From JBGQBN01 sp041494805 (lineage in GTDB: Bacteria > Acidobacteriota > Terriglobia > Terriglobales > Acidobacteriaceae), in assembly GCA_041494805.1 (NCBI GenBank), contig JBGQBN010000013.1, positions 18,184 to 82,183 of the forward strand: a stretch of DNA of 64,000 nucleotides. The letters are read 5' to 3'. This document shows, in pieces, positions 17,516 through 26,320 of the stretch; positions within the stretch are counted from its first letter, which is position 1, and each line of letters begins with the position of its first letter. Under the pieces are notes generated by a model that saw only the letters and a program-made list of their open reading frames with translations, had not been told where the DNA came from and did no database searches. The translations under genes were made by a program, and so were the position numbers.

Positions 17516-18328
17516 CTATTGCTTTTCCAGAGCCTTGCGCAATTCTTCCGGCGCCATGGACTTCACCTTAATCGGCTTTGCGGGGATGCCCCCGACGACG
17601 TGGAAGGGCGCGACGTCTTTCGAAGCCACTCCGAGCGAGCCGACCATCCCATGCTCCCCGACGGTCACGCCACTCAACACGGTGGCGTGGTACGTGATGC
17701 GCGCCTTGGGGCCGATCTCGGTCTTGTGGTTAGTCACGATCATGCCGTCATTGAGGTCGTGACCATGCGAATAAACGTTGGCGTAGTCGGAAATGGAAGA
17801 CCCTTCATGGATGATGATCTCGCCCCGGTCGTCCAACAGGACGTACTTGTGAATGGTGCAGTTGTCTTCGACGGTCAGGTTGTAGCCAAACGACACTTCC
17901 ACGCCGTGGAAAATCTTCACGTTCTTGCCGCAGTACTTGAATACGTGGCGGGCGAGCATGGCACGCACGCGGTGTCCCAGCCAGTGGTTCAGGCCCACTG
18001 GGGAGCGGTCATACATCATCCAGAACCAAATCAGGGGCTTGCGCTCACCATATTTCACGGCATCGGCGTCACCGTAGGATTCGGGCTCAAGCGTGGCATT
18101 GCGCGGATCAAACGAATGGACCAGGGTTTGCACGGCCAGAGGCGCGGCCGGATCAGGCGCGGCGTACGGGCATCCCAGATAGAGCTCGTGCAGCGCATCC
18201 CGAACCACATCGCTGCGGTGATCAGGATTGCGATTCATGAATTCCTGGTCCAACCGGTCAATCCAAGCCAGAAACGCTCTCTCCGCGGCCGGCGTAGGGT
18301 TGAGAACACGATATTCGTATCGGGGCAT
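17516..18328 (-). CDS. Hexapeptide-repeat acyltransferase (left-handed beta-helix)
   Basis: A 270-residue protein. The N-terminal half is helical (LNHWLGHRVRAMLARHVFKYCG), and the C-terminal half shows the hexapeptide pattern of LbetaH O-acetyltransferases (GVEVSFGYNLTVEDNCTI, GSSISDYANVYSHGH, GEHGMVGSLGVASKDV, GGIPAKPIK). The last motif and the histidine in HGHDLND resemble maltose/galactoside acetyltransferase relatives. It likely acetylates a sugar or cell-envelope intermediate; the acceptor is not identifiable. It sits divergently from the ureohydrolase gene. Confidence 0.82.
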   Translation of the reverse strand: MPRYEYRVLNPTPAAERAFLAWIDRLDQEFMNRNPDHRSDVVRDALHELYLGCPYAAPDPAAPLAVQTLVHSFDPRNATLEPESYGDADAVKYGERKPLIWFWMMYDRSPVGLNHWLGHRVRAMLARHVFKYCGKNVKIFHGVEVSFGYNLTVEDNCTIHKYVLLDDRGEIIIHEGSSISDYANVYSHGHDLNDGMIVTNHKTEIGPKARITYHATVLSGVTVGEHGMVGSLGVASKDVAPFHVVGGIPAKPIKVKSMAPEELRKALEKQ

Positions 18329-18430
18329 AGCCGCCTCACCTGGTTATTGGAGAAAGTTAAAACATAGCATACCGGTCCACCGGGACCGGCGCTGCCTGCA
18401 TTGGACGACCTGCGGCCGGGTGCGATGCTT

Positions 18431-18436
18431 TATAAT
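18431..18436 (+). promoter_or_regulatory. Candidate -10 element (TATAAT) 12 nt before the ureohydrolase start
   Basis: A perfect TATAAT ends 12 bases before ATG 18449, with no ribosome-binding sequence in between and no good -35. The spacing would place the transcript start a few bases before, or at, the start codon, i.e. a leaderless mRNA. Confidence 0.4.
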
Positions 18437-18448
18437 TCGCGCCACCTT

Positions 18449-19393
18449 ATGAAACCTAAAAAGAGCGCCAAGCCGCATCCCAAGCCGGTGGACGCGCTGG
18501 TATACCCCCGTTTTTCCGGCATTCCCACATTTATGCGCCTGCCCCACATCACCCGGGCGGAGGAATTGGACATCGCACTCATCGGTGTGCCTTTCGATGG
18601 AGGGACAACCTATCGCCCGGGTCCACGATTCGGACCGCGTAACGTCCGCGTGCAATCCGCCATGATCCGGCCCTGGAACCCGGTGCTCAAGGTCAATCCC
18701 TTTGAAAAGTGGCGCATCGCCGACTTCGGCGACCTTTCCATCAACCCACTTTCCATTGAAGACACCTACCGTCGCATTGCCGAACAACTAAGCGATGTGC
18801 TCCGGGCCGGGGCCCGTCCAGCGTGCGTGGGTGGAGATCATTCCATCCTGTTGCCGATTCTCCGGGCCATCCACAAGCAGTTCGGGCCGGTTGCTTTTGT
18901 CCAGCTCGACGCCCACGGCGACACCTGGGGCGGCTACTTTGGCAGCCCGCATTCACACGGCACGCCGGTGAAGTACGCGGTGGAAGAAGGACTGATCGAG
19001 GAAGGTTACGCATTGCAGGTCGGATTGCGTGGCCAGGTCTATTCCGACGGCGACTTCGACTTCGCTCACAAGCATCACATTCAGATCGTGACTTCAGAGG
19101 AGTTTCATCATGGCGGGGTAGAACTGGTCAAGCGCCATCTCAAAAAGCTGGGGAAACGGCCGACCTATGTGACGCTCGACATTGACGTGGTCGATCCTGC
19201 CTTCGCTCCCGGCACCGGCACGCCGCAAGTGGGCGGCCTTTCCAGCGCCCAGATCCTGGAACTGGTGCGCTGCCTCAAGGGTCTGAGCCTGGTCGGATGC
19301 GATCTGGTGGAGGTTTCCCCGCCGTACGACAATGGGGAGATCACTTCACTCCTGGCGGCGAACCTGCTGTTTGAACTGATCTGTTTGTTCTAA
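18449..19393 (+). CDS. Ureohydrolase (agmatinase / guanidino-acid hydrolase family)
   Basis: A 314-residue binuclear-Mn ureohydrolase: GGDHS (metal histidine), LDAHGDTWGG (DAHxD) and the DIDVVDPAFAPGTGTP signature are all intact. The N-terminal PRFSGIPTFMRLPHITR and DGGTTYRPGPRFGPR segments are typical of agmatinase, guanidinobutyrase and related enzymes, which release urea from a guanidino compound; the exact substrate is open. ATG 18449 was chosen; in-frame TTG 18401 and ATG 18425 are alternatives. The TAA stop overlaps the next gene's ATG (TAATG), indicating coupled translation with an amino-acid permease. Confidence 0.9.
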   Translation: MKPKKSAKPHPKPVDALVYPRFSGIPTFMRLPHITRAEELDIALIGVPFDGGTTYRPGPRFGPRNVRVQSAMIRPWNPVLKVNPFEKWRIADFGDLSINPLSIEDTYRRIAEQLSDVLRAGARPACVGGDHSILLPILRAIHKQFGPVAFVQLDAHGDTWGGYFGSPHSHGTPVKYAVEEGLIEEGYALQVGLRGQVYSDGDFDFAHKHHIQIVTSEEFHHGGVELVKRHLKKLGKRPTYVTLDIDVVDPAFAPGTGTPQVGGLSSAQILELVRCLKGLSLVGCDLVEVSPPYDNGEITSLLAANLLFELICLF

Positions 19394-20724
19394 TGACCAC
19401 CCTCGCCCGCAAACTCCGTGTGGTCGATTACTTCACCCTGGGATGGGGCACCATGGTGGGTGTCGGCTGGCTGGTCGTAATGGACGACTGGCTCTTGCGC
19501 GGAGGAGTGCTGGGGGGAATTCTGGGCTTCGCCATAGGCGGTGCGCTGCTGTTGCCCATTGGATATGTGTACGGCCAGTTGGTCATGGCCATGCCCGACG
19601 CTGCCAGTGAAGTCGCCTACACCGCCAAAGTCTTCCCGCGCTACATCAGCTTCGCCACGGGTTGGATGATGGTTCTGGCCTACTTCATCGTGTGTCCGTG
19701 GGAAGCCGTAGCCGTGGGCAAGATCGCGGGCTACATTTTTCCTGTGCTGGATTCGATGGAACTCTACCGCATCGCCGGCCGGCCGGTTTACTTGCCACAC
19801 GTGATCATTGGGCTGGGATTGACTGGACTCCTCACTGTGCTGAACTATCGAGGCATCCGGTTGAGCGCTACCTTCCAGAACTGGACCGCGTTCGGGACGC
19901 TCGCTCTTTTCGTGGTGTTTGTCGCGTTCGGAGTCAGCAAGGGCTCACCGCGAAATCTTCCGCCACTGTTCACGCATGGCACATTCGTATCCGTGCTTTT
20001 GGTGATGCAAATCGTCCCCTATTACATGACCGGCTACGAGTCGGTCGCCAAAGCGGCGGAAGAAGCCAACCCGGAGTTCCGTGCGGGTGGATTCTTCAAG
20101 GCGATCTGGATGGCAATCGTGGTGGGCATTCTCTTCTATACTATCGTGATCGCCGCCGTTGGATACGTCGCCCCCTGGAAGCAATTGACGGGTGAAAAAT
20201 TCATGACGGCAGTAGCGTTTGAACACGCCGTTGGTTCGCGTTGGATTGTGAGCGTGATTCTGACCGCCGCCTTGCTTTCGCTCTTCAAGGTATTCAATGG
20301 AAATCTGGTGGCGGCCAGCCGCCTGGTGTTTGCCATGGGCCGTCGCGGCCTGGTGGACAGCCGCGTCGGCGAAGTGCATCCCCAGAATCAGACGCCATCC
20401 GTAGCGGTGGTCTGTGTCGGCCTCGCCACGGCGGCATGCATGTTTCTGGGCGATGCGATCCTGGTGCCAATATCTGAAGTAGGCTCGGTAGCCTCCGCCG
20501 CCGGATGGCTGGCGGCCTGCGCGGCATACTATTGCATGAAGCCGGCGCCACGCGAGCGTTTGGTAGCCGCCGTCGGAGTAACCGTCGGGCTATTGATGAT
20601 TGTGATGAAAATTGTACCCGGCATTCCGGGACACTTTAGCGGGTACGAATGGCTGGCGCTGGGCATCTGGTCGGTGCTGGGCATGCTGTTAGGCTGGCGG
20701 GAGCGATCACGCTCTGTACCGTAG
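19393..20724 (+). CDS. APC-superfamily amino acid permease
   Basis: A 443-residue inner-membrane protein with about 12 hydrophobic segments. The N-terminal GWGTMVGVGWLVVMDDWL, the conserved PYYMTGYESVAKAAEEANPE (APC helix 6-7 signature) and FNGNLVAASRLVFAMGRRG fit secondary amino acid/polyamine transporters. It probably imports the substrate used by the neighbouring ureohydrolase and deacylase, for instance a guanidino amino acid or D-amino acid derivative. Only one base overlaps the upstream gene; the deacylase follows after 87 bp with two hairpins. Confidence 0.88.
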   Translation: MTTLARKLRVVDYFTLGWGTMVGVGWLVVMDDWLLRGGVLGGILGFAIGGALLLPIGYVYGQLVMAMPDAASEVAYTAKVFPRYISFATGWMMVLAYFIVCPWEAVAVGKIAGYIFPVLDSMELYRIAGRPVYLPHVIIGLGLTGLLTVLNYRGIRLSATFQNWTAFGTLALFVVFVAFGVSKGSPRNLPPLFTHGTFVSVLLVMQIVPYYMTGYESVAKAAEEANPEFRAGGFFKAIWMAIVVGILFYTIVIAAVGYVAPWKQLTGEKFMTAVAFEHAVGSRWIVSVILTAALLSLFKVFNGNLVAASRLVFAMGRRGLVDSRVGEVHPQNQTPSVAVVCVGLATAACMFLGDAILVPISEVGSVASAAGWLAACAAYYCMKPAPRERLVAAVGVTVGLLMIVMKIVPGIPGHFSGYEWLALGIWSVLGMLLGWRERSRSVP

Positions 20725-20725
20725 C

Positions 20726-20767
20726 GCCGGCGTCTCGCCGGCTGTCGGGCGGGCGTCCCGCCCGCCC
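20726..20767. repeat. Two adjacent GC-rich hairpins
   Basis: GCCGGCG/CGCCGGC (20726-20742, 3-nt loop) is followed by GGGCGGGC/GCCCGCCC (20747-20767, 5-nt loop), immediately after the permease stop. They resemble REP-like units more than a terminator, because no T-run follows and a same-strand gene begins 45 bases later. Confidence 0.55.
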
Positions 20768-20811
20768 ACCCGGCACAAGGCAGAAGATCAACGGAGAATG
20801 AGGAGACAGCC

Positions 20812-22503
20812 ATGGGCAGGTCACTGAAGAAACAGTTACTAACGACCATCTTTCTGCTGGCCGGCGCTCATATGTTGTGGGCAGCACCGCAGCCATCCTT
20901 CGACATCGTAATCACCAACGGCCACATTATCGACGGCACCGGCTCACCGTGGTACTCCGGGGACCTCGGTATCCGCGAGGGAAAAATCGCCGCCATCGGT
21001 AATCTAAGCGACGCACCGCGCACCCGCACCATCGACGCCCACGGCAAGGTCGTGGCCCCTGGTTTCATCGACATGCTGGGACAGTCGGAACTGACCATCC
21101 TGGTCGACCCGCGCCTGCCCTCGAAAATCTACCAGGGCATCACTACCGAAATCACTGGCGAAGGCGGCTCCATCGCGCCGCTGAACGATGCCATTATCCA
21201 GGCGGACCGTGCCCCATTCGATCAGTACCACATCACCGTCGATTGGCGAACCCTGCGGCAATACTTTGCCCGGCTCGAAAAGCAGGGCATGGGAATCAAT
21301 CTGGCCACCTATGTCGGGGCCACGCAGGTTCGCCGCATGGTACTGGGCGATGAAAACCGGCAGCCAACGCCCGAGCAACTGGAACAGATGAAGACTCTGG
21401 TGCGAGAAGCCATGCACGACGGCGCCGTCGGCGTCTCGACATCGCTGATGTACGCGCCCGCCCCCTATGCCAAGACTGAAGAACTGATCGCGCTCGCCAG
21501 TGAAGCGTCCAAACTCGGCGGCATCTATGCCACCCACATGCGCAATGAGAGCGAGGCAGTCAGCCCCGCGATCGACGAGGCACTGCGCATCGGCCGGGAA
21601 GCCCACATCCCGGTCGAGATATGGCATATCAAAGTGGCAGGCAAACAAAACTGGGGACGCATGCCCGAAGTGGTGGCGAAAATCAACGCTGCCCGCGCCG
21701 AAGGCATGGACGTCACCGCCGACACCTACGCCTACACCGCTTGGTCCAACAGCTTTTCCGCGATCGTGCCGCCGTGGGTACACGACGGTGGCGACGCCAA
21801 AATGGTGGAGCGCCTGAAAGATCCGGCCCTGCGCGCGCGCATCCGCAAAGCGATGATGACGCCCAGCACCGAGTGGGACAACGAGTGGACTTCTCTGCCC
21901 GGGCCGGAAGCCATTCTGATTTCTCTGGTGCGCAACCCGGGGCTGCGCGACCTGCAAGGCAAAAGCATGGACGCCATCGCCAAACAGTGGGGCAAAGACC
22001 CGATCGATGCCATCTTCGATCTGTTGATTCAGGATCCCACCGCCGAGATTGTGGCCTTCGGCATGGCGGAACCCGACATCGTCCTCGCCCTGCAACAGCC
22101 CTGGGTTTCAATCGACAACGATTCCTCCGGCACTTCTCCCGAAGGGATCTTGGGCCAGGAACATCCCCATCCCCGGGCCTATGGCACATTTCCACGCATC
22201 TTGAGCAAGTATGTCCGGGAAGAGAAAAAGCTCACCTTGGAAGACGCAATCCGCAAATTCTCATCGTTCCCGGCGCAACGCTTGAGGCTGACTGACCGCG
22301 GCGTGCTGAAAGCCGGCATGTGGGCCGACGTGGTAATTTTCGATCCGGCAACCGTACGCGACCTAGCAACCTTCGATAACCCGAACCAGTTGTCGCAGGG
22401 CATGGAGTATGTGCTGGTGAATGGAGTCCCCGTGATTGATACGGGAAAGATGACCGGAGCATTACCCGGCAAAGCGCTGCGGGGAGCAGGATACGCGCCG
22501 TGA
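20812..22503 (+). CDS. N-acyl-D-amino-acid deacylase (amidohydrolase), exported
   Basis: A 563-residue amidohydrolase of the D-aminoacylase subtype. A signal peptide (MGRSLKKQLLTTIFLLAGAHMLWAA) suggests a periplasmic place. Next come FDIVITNGHIIDGTGSPWY and VAPGFIDMLGQSE; the family's usual HSH/HTHxD metal pair here reads GFIDMLGQSE, so the first histidines are replaced, while YATHMRNES, EIWHIKVAG and the C-terminal GMWADVVIFDP are kept. D-aminoacylases typically rely on the retained single-zinc site, so activity is plausible. It would release a D-amino acid from N-acyl precursors. Third gene after ureohydrolase and permease. Confidence 0.85.
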   Translation: MGRSLKKQLLTTIFLLAGAHMLWAAPQPSFDIVITNGHIIDGTGSPWYSGDLGIREGKIAAIGNLSDAPRTRTIDAHGKVVAPGFIDMLGQSELTILVDPRLPSKIYQGITTEITGEGGSIAPLNDAIIQADRAPFDQYHITVDWRTLRQYFARLEKQGMGINLATYVGATQVRRMVLGDENRQPTPEQLEQMKTLVREAMHDGAVGVSTSLMYAPAPYAKTEELIALASEASKLGGIYATHMRNESEAVSPAIDEALRIGREAHIPVEIWHIKVAGKQNWGRMPEVVAKINAARAEGMDVTADTYAYTAWSNSFSAIVPPWVHDGGDAKMVERLKDPALRARIRKAMMTPSTEWDNEWTSLPGPEAILISLVRNPGLRDLQGKSMDAIAKQWGKDPIDAIFDLLIQDPTAEIVAFGMAEPDIVLALQQPWVSIDNDSSGTSPEGILGQEHPHPRAYGTFPRILSKYVREEKKLTLEDAIRKFSSFPAQRLRLTDRGVLKAGMWADVVIFDPATVRDLATFDNPNQLSQGMEYVLVNGVPVIDTGKMTGALPGKALRGAGYAP

Positions 22504-22514
22504 CCCCACGAACC

Positions 22515-22859
22515 CTACGTGAGTTCCAGTGCGGTTCTTATGGCGGCTTCAACCCTGGAGAGTGTTGTTTCCGACAGGCGGCCTAGCGGTGGATACTTCA
22601 CCAGCCTCTTCTCCAGAGTCGTGACTTGGTCGCACTTGGCCCAAGAGGCGCGATGTAAGCCGCCTTCGCCAGGTGTGAGCGGGACCCTGAGAGCAAATCT
22701 CCGGTGTTCGATTGAGGTGATGGGGACGATGCAAATGTCGCGCGCGTGACGGTTCAGCGCGTCACTGGAAATGACCAGGGCGGGTCGGTCCTTATCCAAT
22801 CGCACCAGGCATATTTCTCCCCGGCGAGGAAACCAACCTACTGGCGTGTGGACGGCCAT
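22515..22859 (-). CDS. MazF/PemK-family toxin (mRNA endoribonuclease)
   Basis: A 114-residue protein with the PemK/MazF beta-barrel pattern: RRGEICLVRLDKDRPALVIS, ICIVPITS, and LGRLSETTLSRVEAAIRTAL at the end. Such toxins cleave single-stranded RNA and stop growth until neutralised. It begins four bases after the stop of a small upstream gene, as expected for antitoxin-toxin order. The operon's operator lies before the antitoxin gene. Confidence 0.85.
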   Translation of the reverse strand: MAVHTPVGWFPRRGEICLVRLDKDRPALVISSDALNRHARDICIVPITSIEHRRFALRVPLTPGEGGLHRASWAKCDQVTTLEKRLVKYPPLGRLSETTLSRVEAAIRTALELT

Positions 22860-22863
22860 GCAA

Positions 22864-23103
22864 TCAATCTCGTGCTAACGAACGCTGTGACGCCTTCTGA
22901 AACGCCCGCTCTTCCTGCCTGTCCTGCTGTTTTAGGGAGGAGTAAAACAGGGCCGCTTCCCGCTCCAGTTCCTCGCGCCTCTCTAGCGCAAGAGCCAGCT
23001 TTAGCAATTCATTGACCCGCTCACTCGTGGAGCGCTCCCCCTTGGTCCGCTCTACATCGGCGAGGAGAAACTCCTCAACGGTCAGAGTCTTTGGAATCCT
23101 CAT
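22864..23103 (-). CDS. Putative antitoxin, ribbon-helix-helix type
   Basis: A 79-residue protein opening MRIPKTLTVEEFLLADVER, a short strand followed by helix-turn-helix spacing compatible with a ribbon-helix-helix DNA-binding domain, then an Arg/Glu-rich helix (EELEREAALFYSSLKQQDRQ) that would wrap the toxin. It precedes a MazF-type toxin by four bases. ATG 23103 is preferred to a TTG at 23145 because the promoter lies between them. No ribosome-binding site is visible and the -10 is only 13 bases upstream. The family assignment rests on context plus weak pattern. Confidence 0.7.
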   Translation of the reverse strand: MRIPKTLTVEEFLLADVERTKGERSTSERVNELLKLALALERREELEREAALFYSSLKQQDRQEERAFQKASQRSLARD

Positions 23104-23111
23104 AATAATAT

Positions 23112-23145
23112 ATGATACTATATCATGTATTCTATCGTATGGCAA
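23112..23145 (-). promoter_or_regulatory. Promoter and palindromic operator of the toxin-antitoxin operon
   Basis: On the minus strand TTGCCA (23145-23140), 17 bases, then TATAGT (23122-23117) form a good promoter. The -10 overlaps a palindrome with 6-bp arms ATGATA (23112-23117) and TATCAT (23121-23126), where an RHH antitoxin could block transcription. A second possible pair TTACAC-17-TAGAAT lies slightly upstream. Confidence 0.6.
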
Positions 23146-23180
23146 GGCGGCGTGTAAGACCGCCCCTGTCCTCGATACGG

Positions 23181-23774
23181 CTACTCCTGTGCGATTGTCA
23201 GCTTGTGCAGTCCGACTATCGCACTATCGACTCGCTGGGGCAGCGTGAACCGCGAATCCAAACCAATGCTGGGATACTTAGGCTGAAGATATTTCTCGAC
23301 GAATAGTTGCAGCAGGAACCGTGGAATCTCTACCCCGTCGATCGAAACCGAATCGACCTGGACAAAGCCCTGCCCTCCACTCCCGTGTGCGTGCGCGGCG
23401 ACCACCACATCGTGAATCCCGCTGAACACCGCGAGCAGAGGATTCGAAGCATGCTCCTTCGCTCGCAGTTGGTCGAAATCGACTCGTGCCGTCGCAGTCA
23501 CGATTCCGGGCTGGCCCTGAAACGTGACCGATTGCACGCCCGCTGGCAGCTTGACCTTTCCAGCCGCAAAGTAGGCGTTGATCTCCTGTTCGCTGAATTC
23601 CGTGGGCGCCCGGTCCGGAGTGGCTGCGGCAGCGTTGTCTTTGACGTGCTGCAGCTTACGCTCCATGCTCGCAACCGCGCCAGCATTCGAAGATGAGTTG
23701 GTTTGTCCTGCGGGAGTTTTTGCGAAGGTAGAAACAAGAACCGCAACGAAAGCAAACGTGACTGAAGCCCTCAT
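23181..23774 (-). CDS. Secreted protein of unknown function, coupled to AsmA
   Basis: A 197-residue protein with a signal peptide (MRASVTFAFVAVLVSTFAKTPAG). The mature part has FSEQEINAYFAAGKVKLPAGV and alternating strands, and a C-terminal PRFLLQLFVEKYLQPKYPSIGLDSRFTLP. I do not recognise a named family; a lipid-binding beta domain is possible from the amphipathic strands. Its ATG overlaps the stop of the AsmA gene by four bases (ATGA), so the two are coupled and probably act together at the envelope. Confidence 0.7.
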   Translation of the reverse strand: MRASVTFAFVAVLVSTFAKTPAGQTNSSSNAGAVASMERKLQHVKDNAAAATPDRAPTEFSEQEINAYFAAGKVKLPAGVQSVTFQGQPGIVTATARVDFDQLRAKEHASNPLLAVFSGIHDVVVAAHAHGSGGQGFVQVDSVSIDGVEIPRFLLQLFVEKYLQPKYPSIGLDSRFTLPQRVDSAIVGLHKLTIAQE

Positions 23775-26320
23775 GGTTTCAGGGCGGCTTGCGTCTCCGG
23801 AGTCATCGCGGTGGCCACACGAGGTTCAGTCAGTGTGCCTGTGATCTTGAAGCCGTGTCCGCCGTCGCGAACCAATTTCACATCCAGTGTTCGACCGAGA
23901 GATGCCGTGCCGCTTACCTGATAGATGCCTCCCGGAGTCTCCAGTTTGCCTTGCTCAATCTCGAACTTGCCGTCACGCAACAGCAATTGTCCCTCCAGGT
24001 GACGCATTTGCAGCGGGCCGGTGCCGCCGGCAAGCGCAATGTGAGGCAGCAGTCCATCGCGCGCTTCCACTTGCAGGGTTGCGTTGGCGGAAGAAAGTAG
24101 TTCTGTCTCAGTCAAACCAGAAGCGGTTGCGTGATAAGTCCCGGTGGCCGTCCCAGTAATCCAACCATCATGCATGGCGTCCGCAAGCTGTCCTAGTGCC
24201 ACTCGCTCCAGGACGCCGCTGCCGCTGTACTGGGGCGGCTTACTCATGAAATCTGCCTTCCATTCGCCTATATGCCTGCCGCCCAGGACTTCACCGCGGA
24301 TACCAGACAGTCGAAGCTTGCCATTCTCCAGTTCAAGATCGGCGGAAACATGCGTGCCAACGAGATTGTGGATGGACACGCGATTGGCGGTGAGTTTTCC
24401 TGCCGCGCGCAGAGTGGCCAGGTAAGGGATTCCCGGCTGGGCTGGAGAAGACAGAAAACGGTACCAGGGCTGCTTGCGAGGATGGGGATTGAGTAACTGA
24501 CTCAGTTTATCGGTGGCAATCTCGTCGGCATGAAGATCAACACGCAGGAGACACGACACCGGCCCGGCACACTGCCGGGGCAAAGTCAGAGAACCATGCC
24601 AAATGCCGCCCGTCAACGAAGCTGTCAGATTCTGCACTCGGACCTCATTCTGTGTTAACAGGAGATCCGCCGAACTAATTTCCAGGGGCGCATTCAAGCC
24701 GCGCACTTCGGCGCGTACGGAGCGCAGTTGCGCCTTTCCCAGCGCTCGCGGCGCCGTGAATCCGGGCCAGGTACCGGCGATCTGCAGATCGACACTTACA
24801 GCTCCGTCCGCGGCCGGCTGCGACGTTGGCAAACCCACGGTCCGTGCGGCTTGCAGCAGCCTCTGCATTTGCGCATCTCCGTGGATTAGCAGACTGTAGC
24901 CCGAGCGTGAAACCCTGCCGCGCAACACAGCCGGCACCGGCCTGCCCAGCGCCAGGTTGAAGGGGCCGATGTCTACGTAGGGCTGGGTCGGAGCTTGCTC
25001 AGTCCCGGTGGTAGCCCGGTGCCACGCGTTCCTCTCACGCGATTCCGGATCCGCGCCCTGAGACACCGCGAAAGGAATCCGGTCCAAAATCAATTCTGTT
25101 TTAGTGAGCTTTGATCCCAACCGGAGGCCCAGGGTTTCGCCTCCACCTTGCCAAACCACTTCACTCTTGCCTGCTTCACCTACCCGCCGGAGCTTGACGT
25201 TGGCATCCAGCTTGCCCGCTGCAACCAGATCATCCGGGATGTCTTTCTTGGCATGGCGGGCGAATGCGACCAGCGACTGTATGGGCACATCCTGGGCGAT
25301 CAGAACCAAGTTGTAGGCGCGAGAGCCCGCCGGGCCGCTGATGCTGCCATCTACGGTGATTGCGCCCTCGCCCACTGGAGCCCGGCAGACAAGGTTGGAC
25401 AGAACCTGATCCGCCGAACTGTAGTGACCGCTGCATTGCGCGGCCAGCCGCAGCGCGCCGCCGCCCAGGATGTCATAGCGGCGGAAGTCCTGGACCGAAG
25501 CATCCGTCTCCACGCTCAGGTCCGCCGGTGTGCCCGTAAGCGTGGCGGAAAATTTGATGGTCCCCCGCCAGCCCTGGTCGTTGCCGTAAGCCAGCTTGGT
25601 GACTTGGCCAAGTTGGGCGCGCTCCCACTGTAGGCTGAACTGAAGAGGTGTTTCACGCAGAGTCGCTGCCCGCTGCCACGATCCGCTGACGTTGATCGTG
25701 CCTGTGTCGCTGAGGTTGAAATCGGTCCGCAGCGGTTGCGCTTTTAATCTCATGCCCCATGCGTTTTCCGAGTCTTGCCACACGGCAAAGTCCGCATCGG
25801 TCAGAGCGTAGGGCTTTTTTTCCTGTCCAAACTTGAAGTTGATCCGGCCGCGGTCGGCTTCAATGTAGGGGAAACCGGGGCGTGCTTCGCTCCTGGCCTT
25901 GCTGGTGGGGGCAACCGGCGTTTTGGCCGCACGCTCCAGCAGATTTTCAAGATTCCAATGCCCTTCGCTGTTGCGCACCAGGTTGAGGCTGGGCTCGCTA
26001 AGACTCAAACGCGCAATCTCTAGCCGCCCGCGCAGAAGCGACCTCACGCGCAGCGCTGCCGTGACCTCCTGCGAGCGCAGCATGGGCTCCGCGCTAAAGG
26101 CCGGATCATCGTGGACAACGAAGTTCGCCAGATCGAACCCAGGCTGAGGCAACAGTCGCAAACTGACCGAGCCGACATCGACTTGCCGTCCCAGTGCGAG
26201 GCTGATCGAAGTGACGATCCGGGTTCGCAGCCGTTCCGCCCCCGGCCGTATCAGAAACAGCGCCAGCAGCAGGAAAACACCCGCTGTCACCACACCGCGC
26301 CTGGATCGAAGGAATTTCAC
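23771..26320 (-). CDS. AsmA-family envelope protein
   Basis: An 849-residue protein with one N-terminal membrane anchor (GVVTAGVFLLLALFLIRPG) and a long periplasmic part. The opening GRQVDVGSVSLRLLPQPGFDLANFVVHDDPAF and the later repeat of beta strands up to VSGTASLGRTLDVKL are the AsmA/YhdP pattern, proteins thought to form beta-taco grooves moving lipids between membranes. The GTG at 26320 overlaps the lepB stop as GTGA, so it is preferred to an in-frame start at 26347. It lies in the rnc-lepB-lepB operon. Confidence 0.88.
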   Translation of the reverse strand: MKFLRSRRGVVTAGVFLLLALFLIRPGAERLRTRIVTSISLALGRQVDVGSVSLRLLPQPGFDLANFVVHDDPAFSAEPMLRSQEVTAALRVRSLLRGRLEIARLSLSEPSLNLVRNSEGHWNLENLLERAAKTPVAPTSKARSEARPGFPYIEADRGRINFKFGQEKKPYALTDADFAVWQDSENAWGMRLKAQPLRTDFNLSDTGTINVSGSWQRAATLRETPLQFSLQWERAQLGQVTKLAYGNDQGWRGTIKFSATLTGTPADLSVETDASVQDFRRYDILGGGALRLAAQCSGHYSSADQVLSNLVCRAPVGEGAITVDGSISGPAGSRAYNLVLIAQDVPIQSLVAFARHAKKDIPDDLVAAGKLDANVKLRRVGEAGKSEVVWQGGGETLGLRLGSKLTKTELILDRIPFAVSQGADPESRERNAWHRATTGTEQAPTQPYVDIGPFNLALGRPVPAVLRGRVSRSGYSLLIHGDAQMQRLLQAARTVGLPTSQPAADGAVSVDLQIAGTWPGFTAPRALGKAQLRSVRAEVRGLNAPLEISSADLLLTQNEVRVQNLTASLTGGIWHGSLTLPRQCAGPVSCLLRVDLHADEIATDKLSQLLNPHPRKQPWYRFLSSPAQPGIPYLATLRAAGKLTANRVSIHNLVGTHVSADLELENGKLRLSGIRGEVLGGRHIGEWKADFMSKPPQYSGSGVLERVALGQLADAMHDGWITGTATGTYHATASGLTETELLSSANATLQVEARDGLLPHIALAGGTGPLQMRHLEGQLLLRDGKFEIEQGKLETPGGIYQVSGTASLGRTLDVKLVRDGGHGFKITGTLTEPRVATAMTPETQAALKP

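Noticed and set aside
21004..22095. A 363-codon minus-strand frame opposite the D-aminoacylase
   Set aside because: Shadow of a gene with a clear signal peptide and amidohydrolase motifs.
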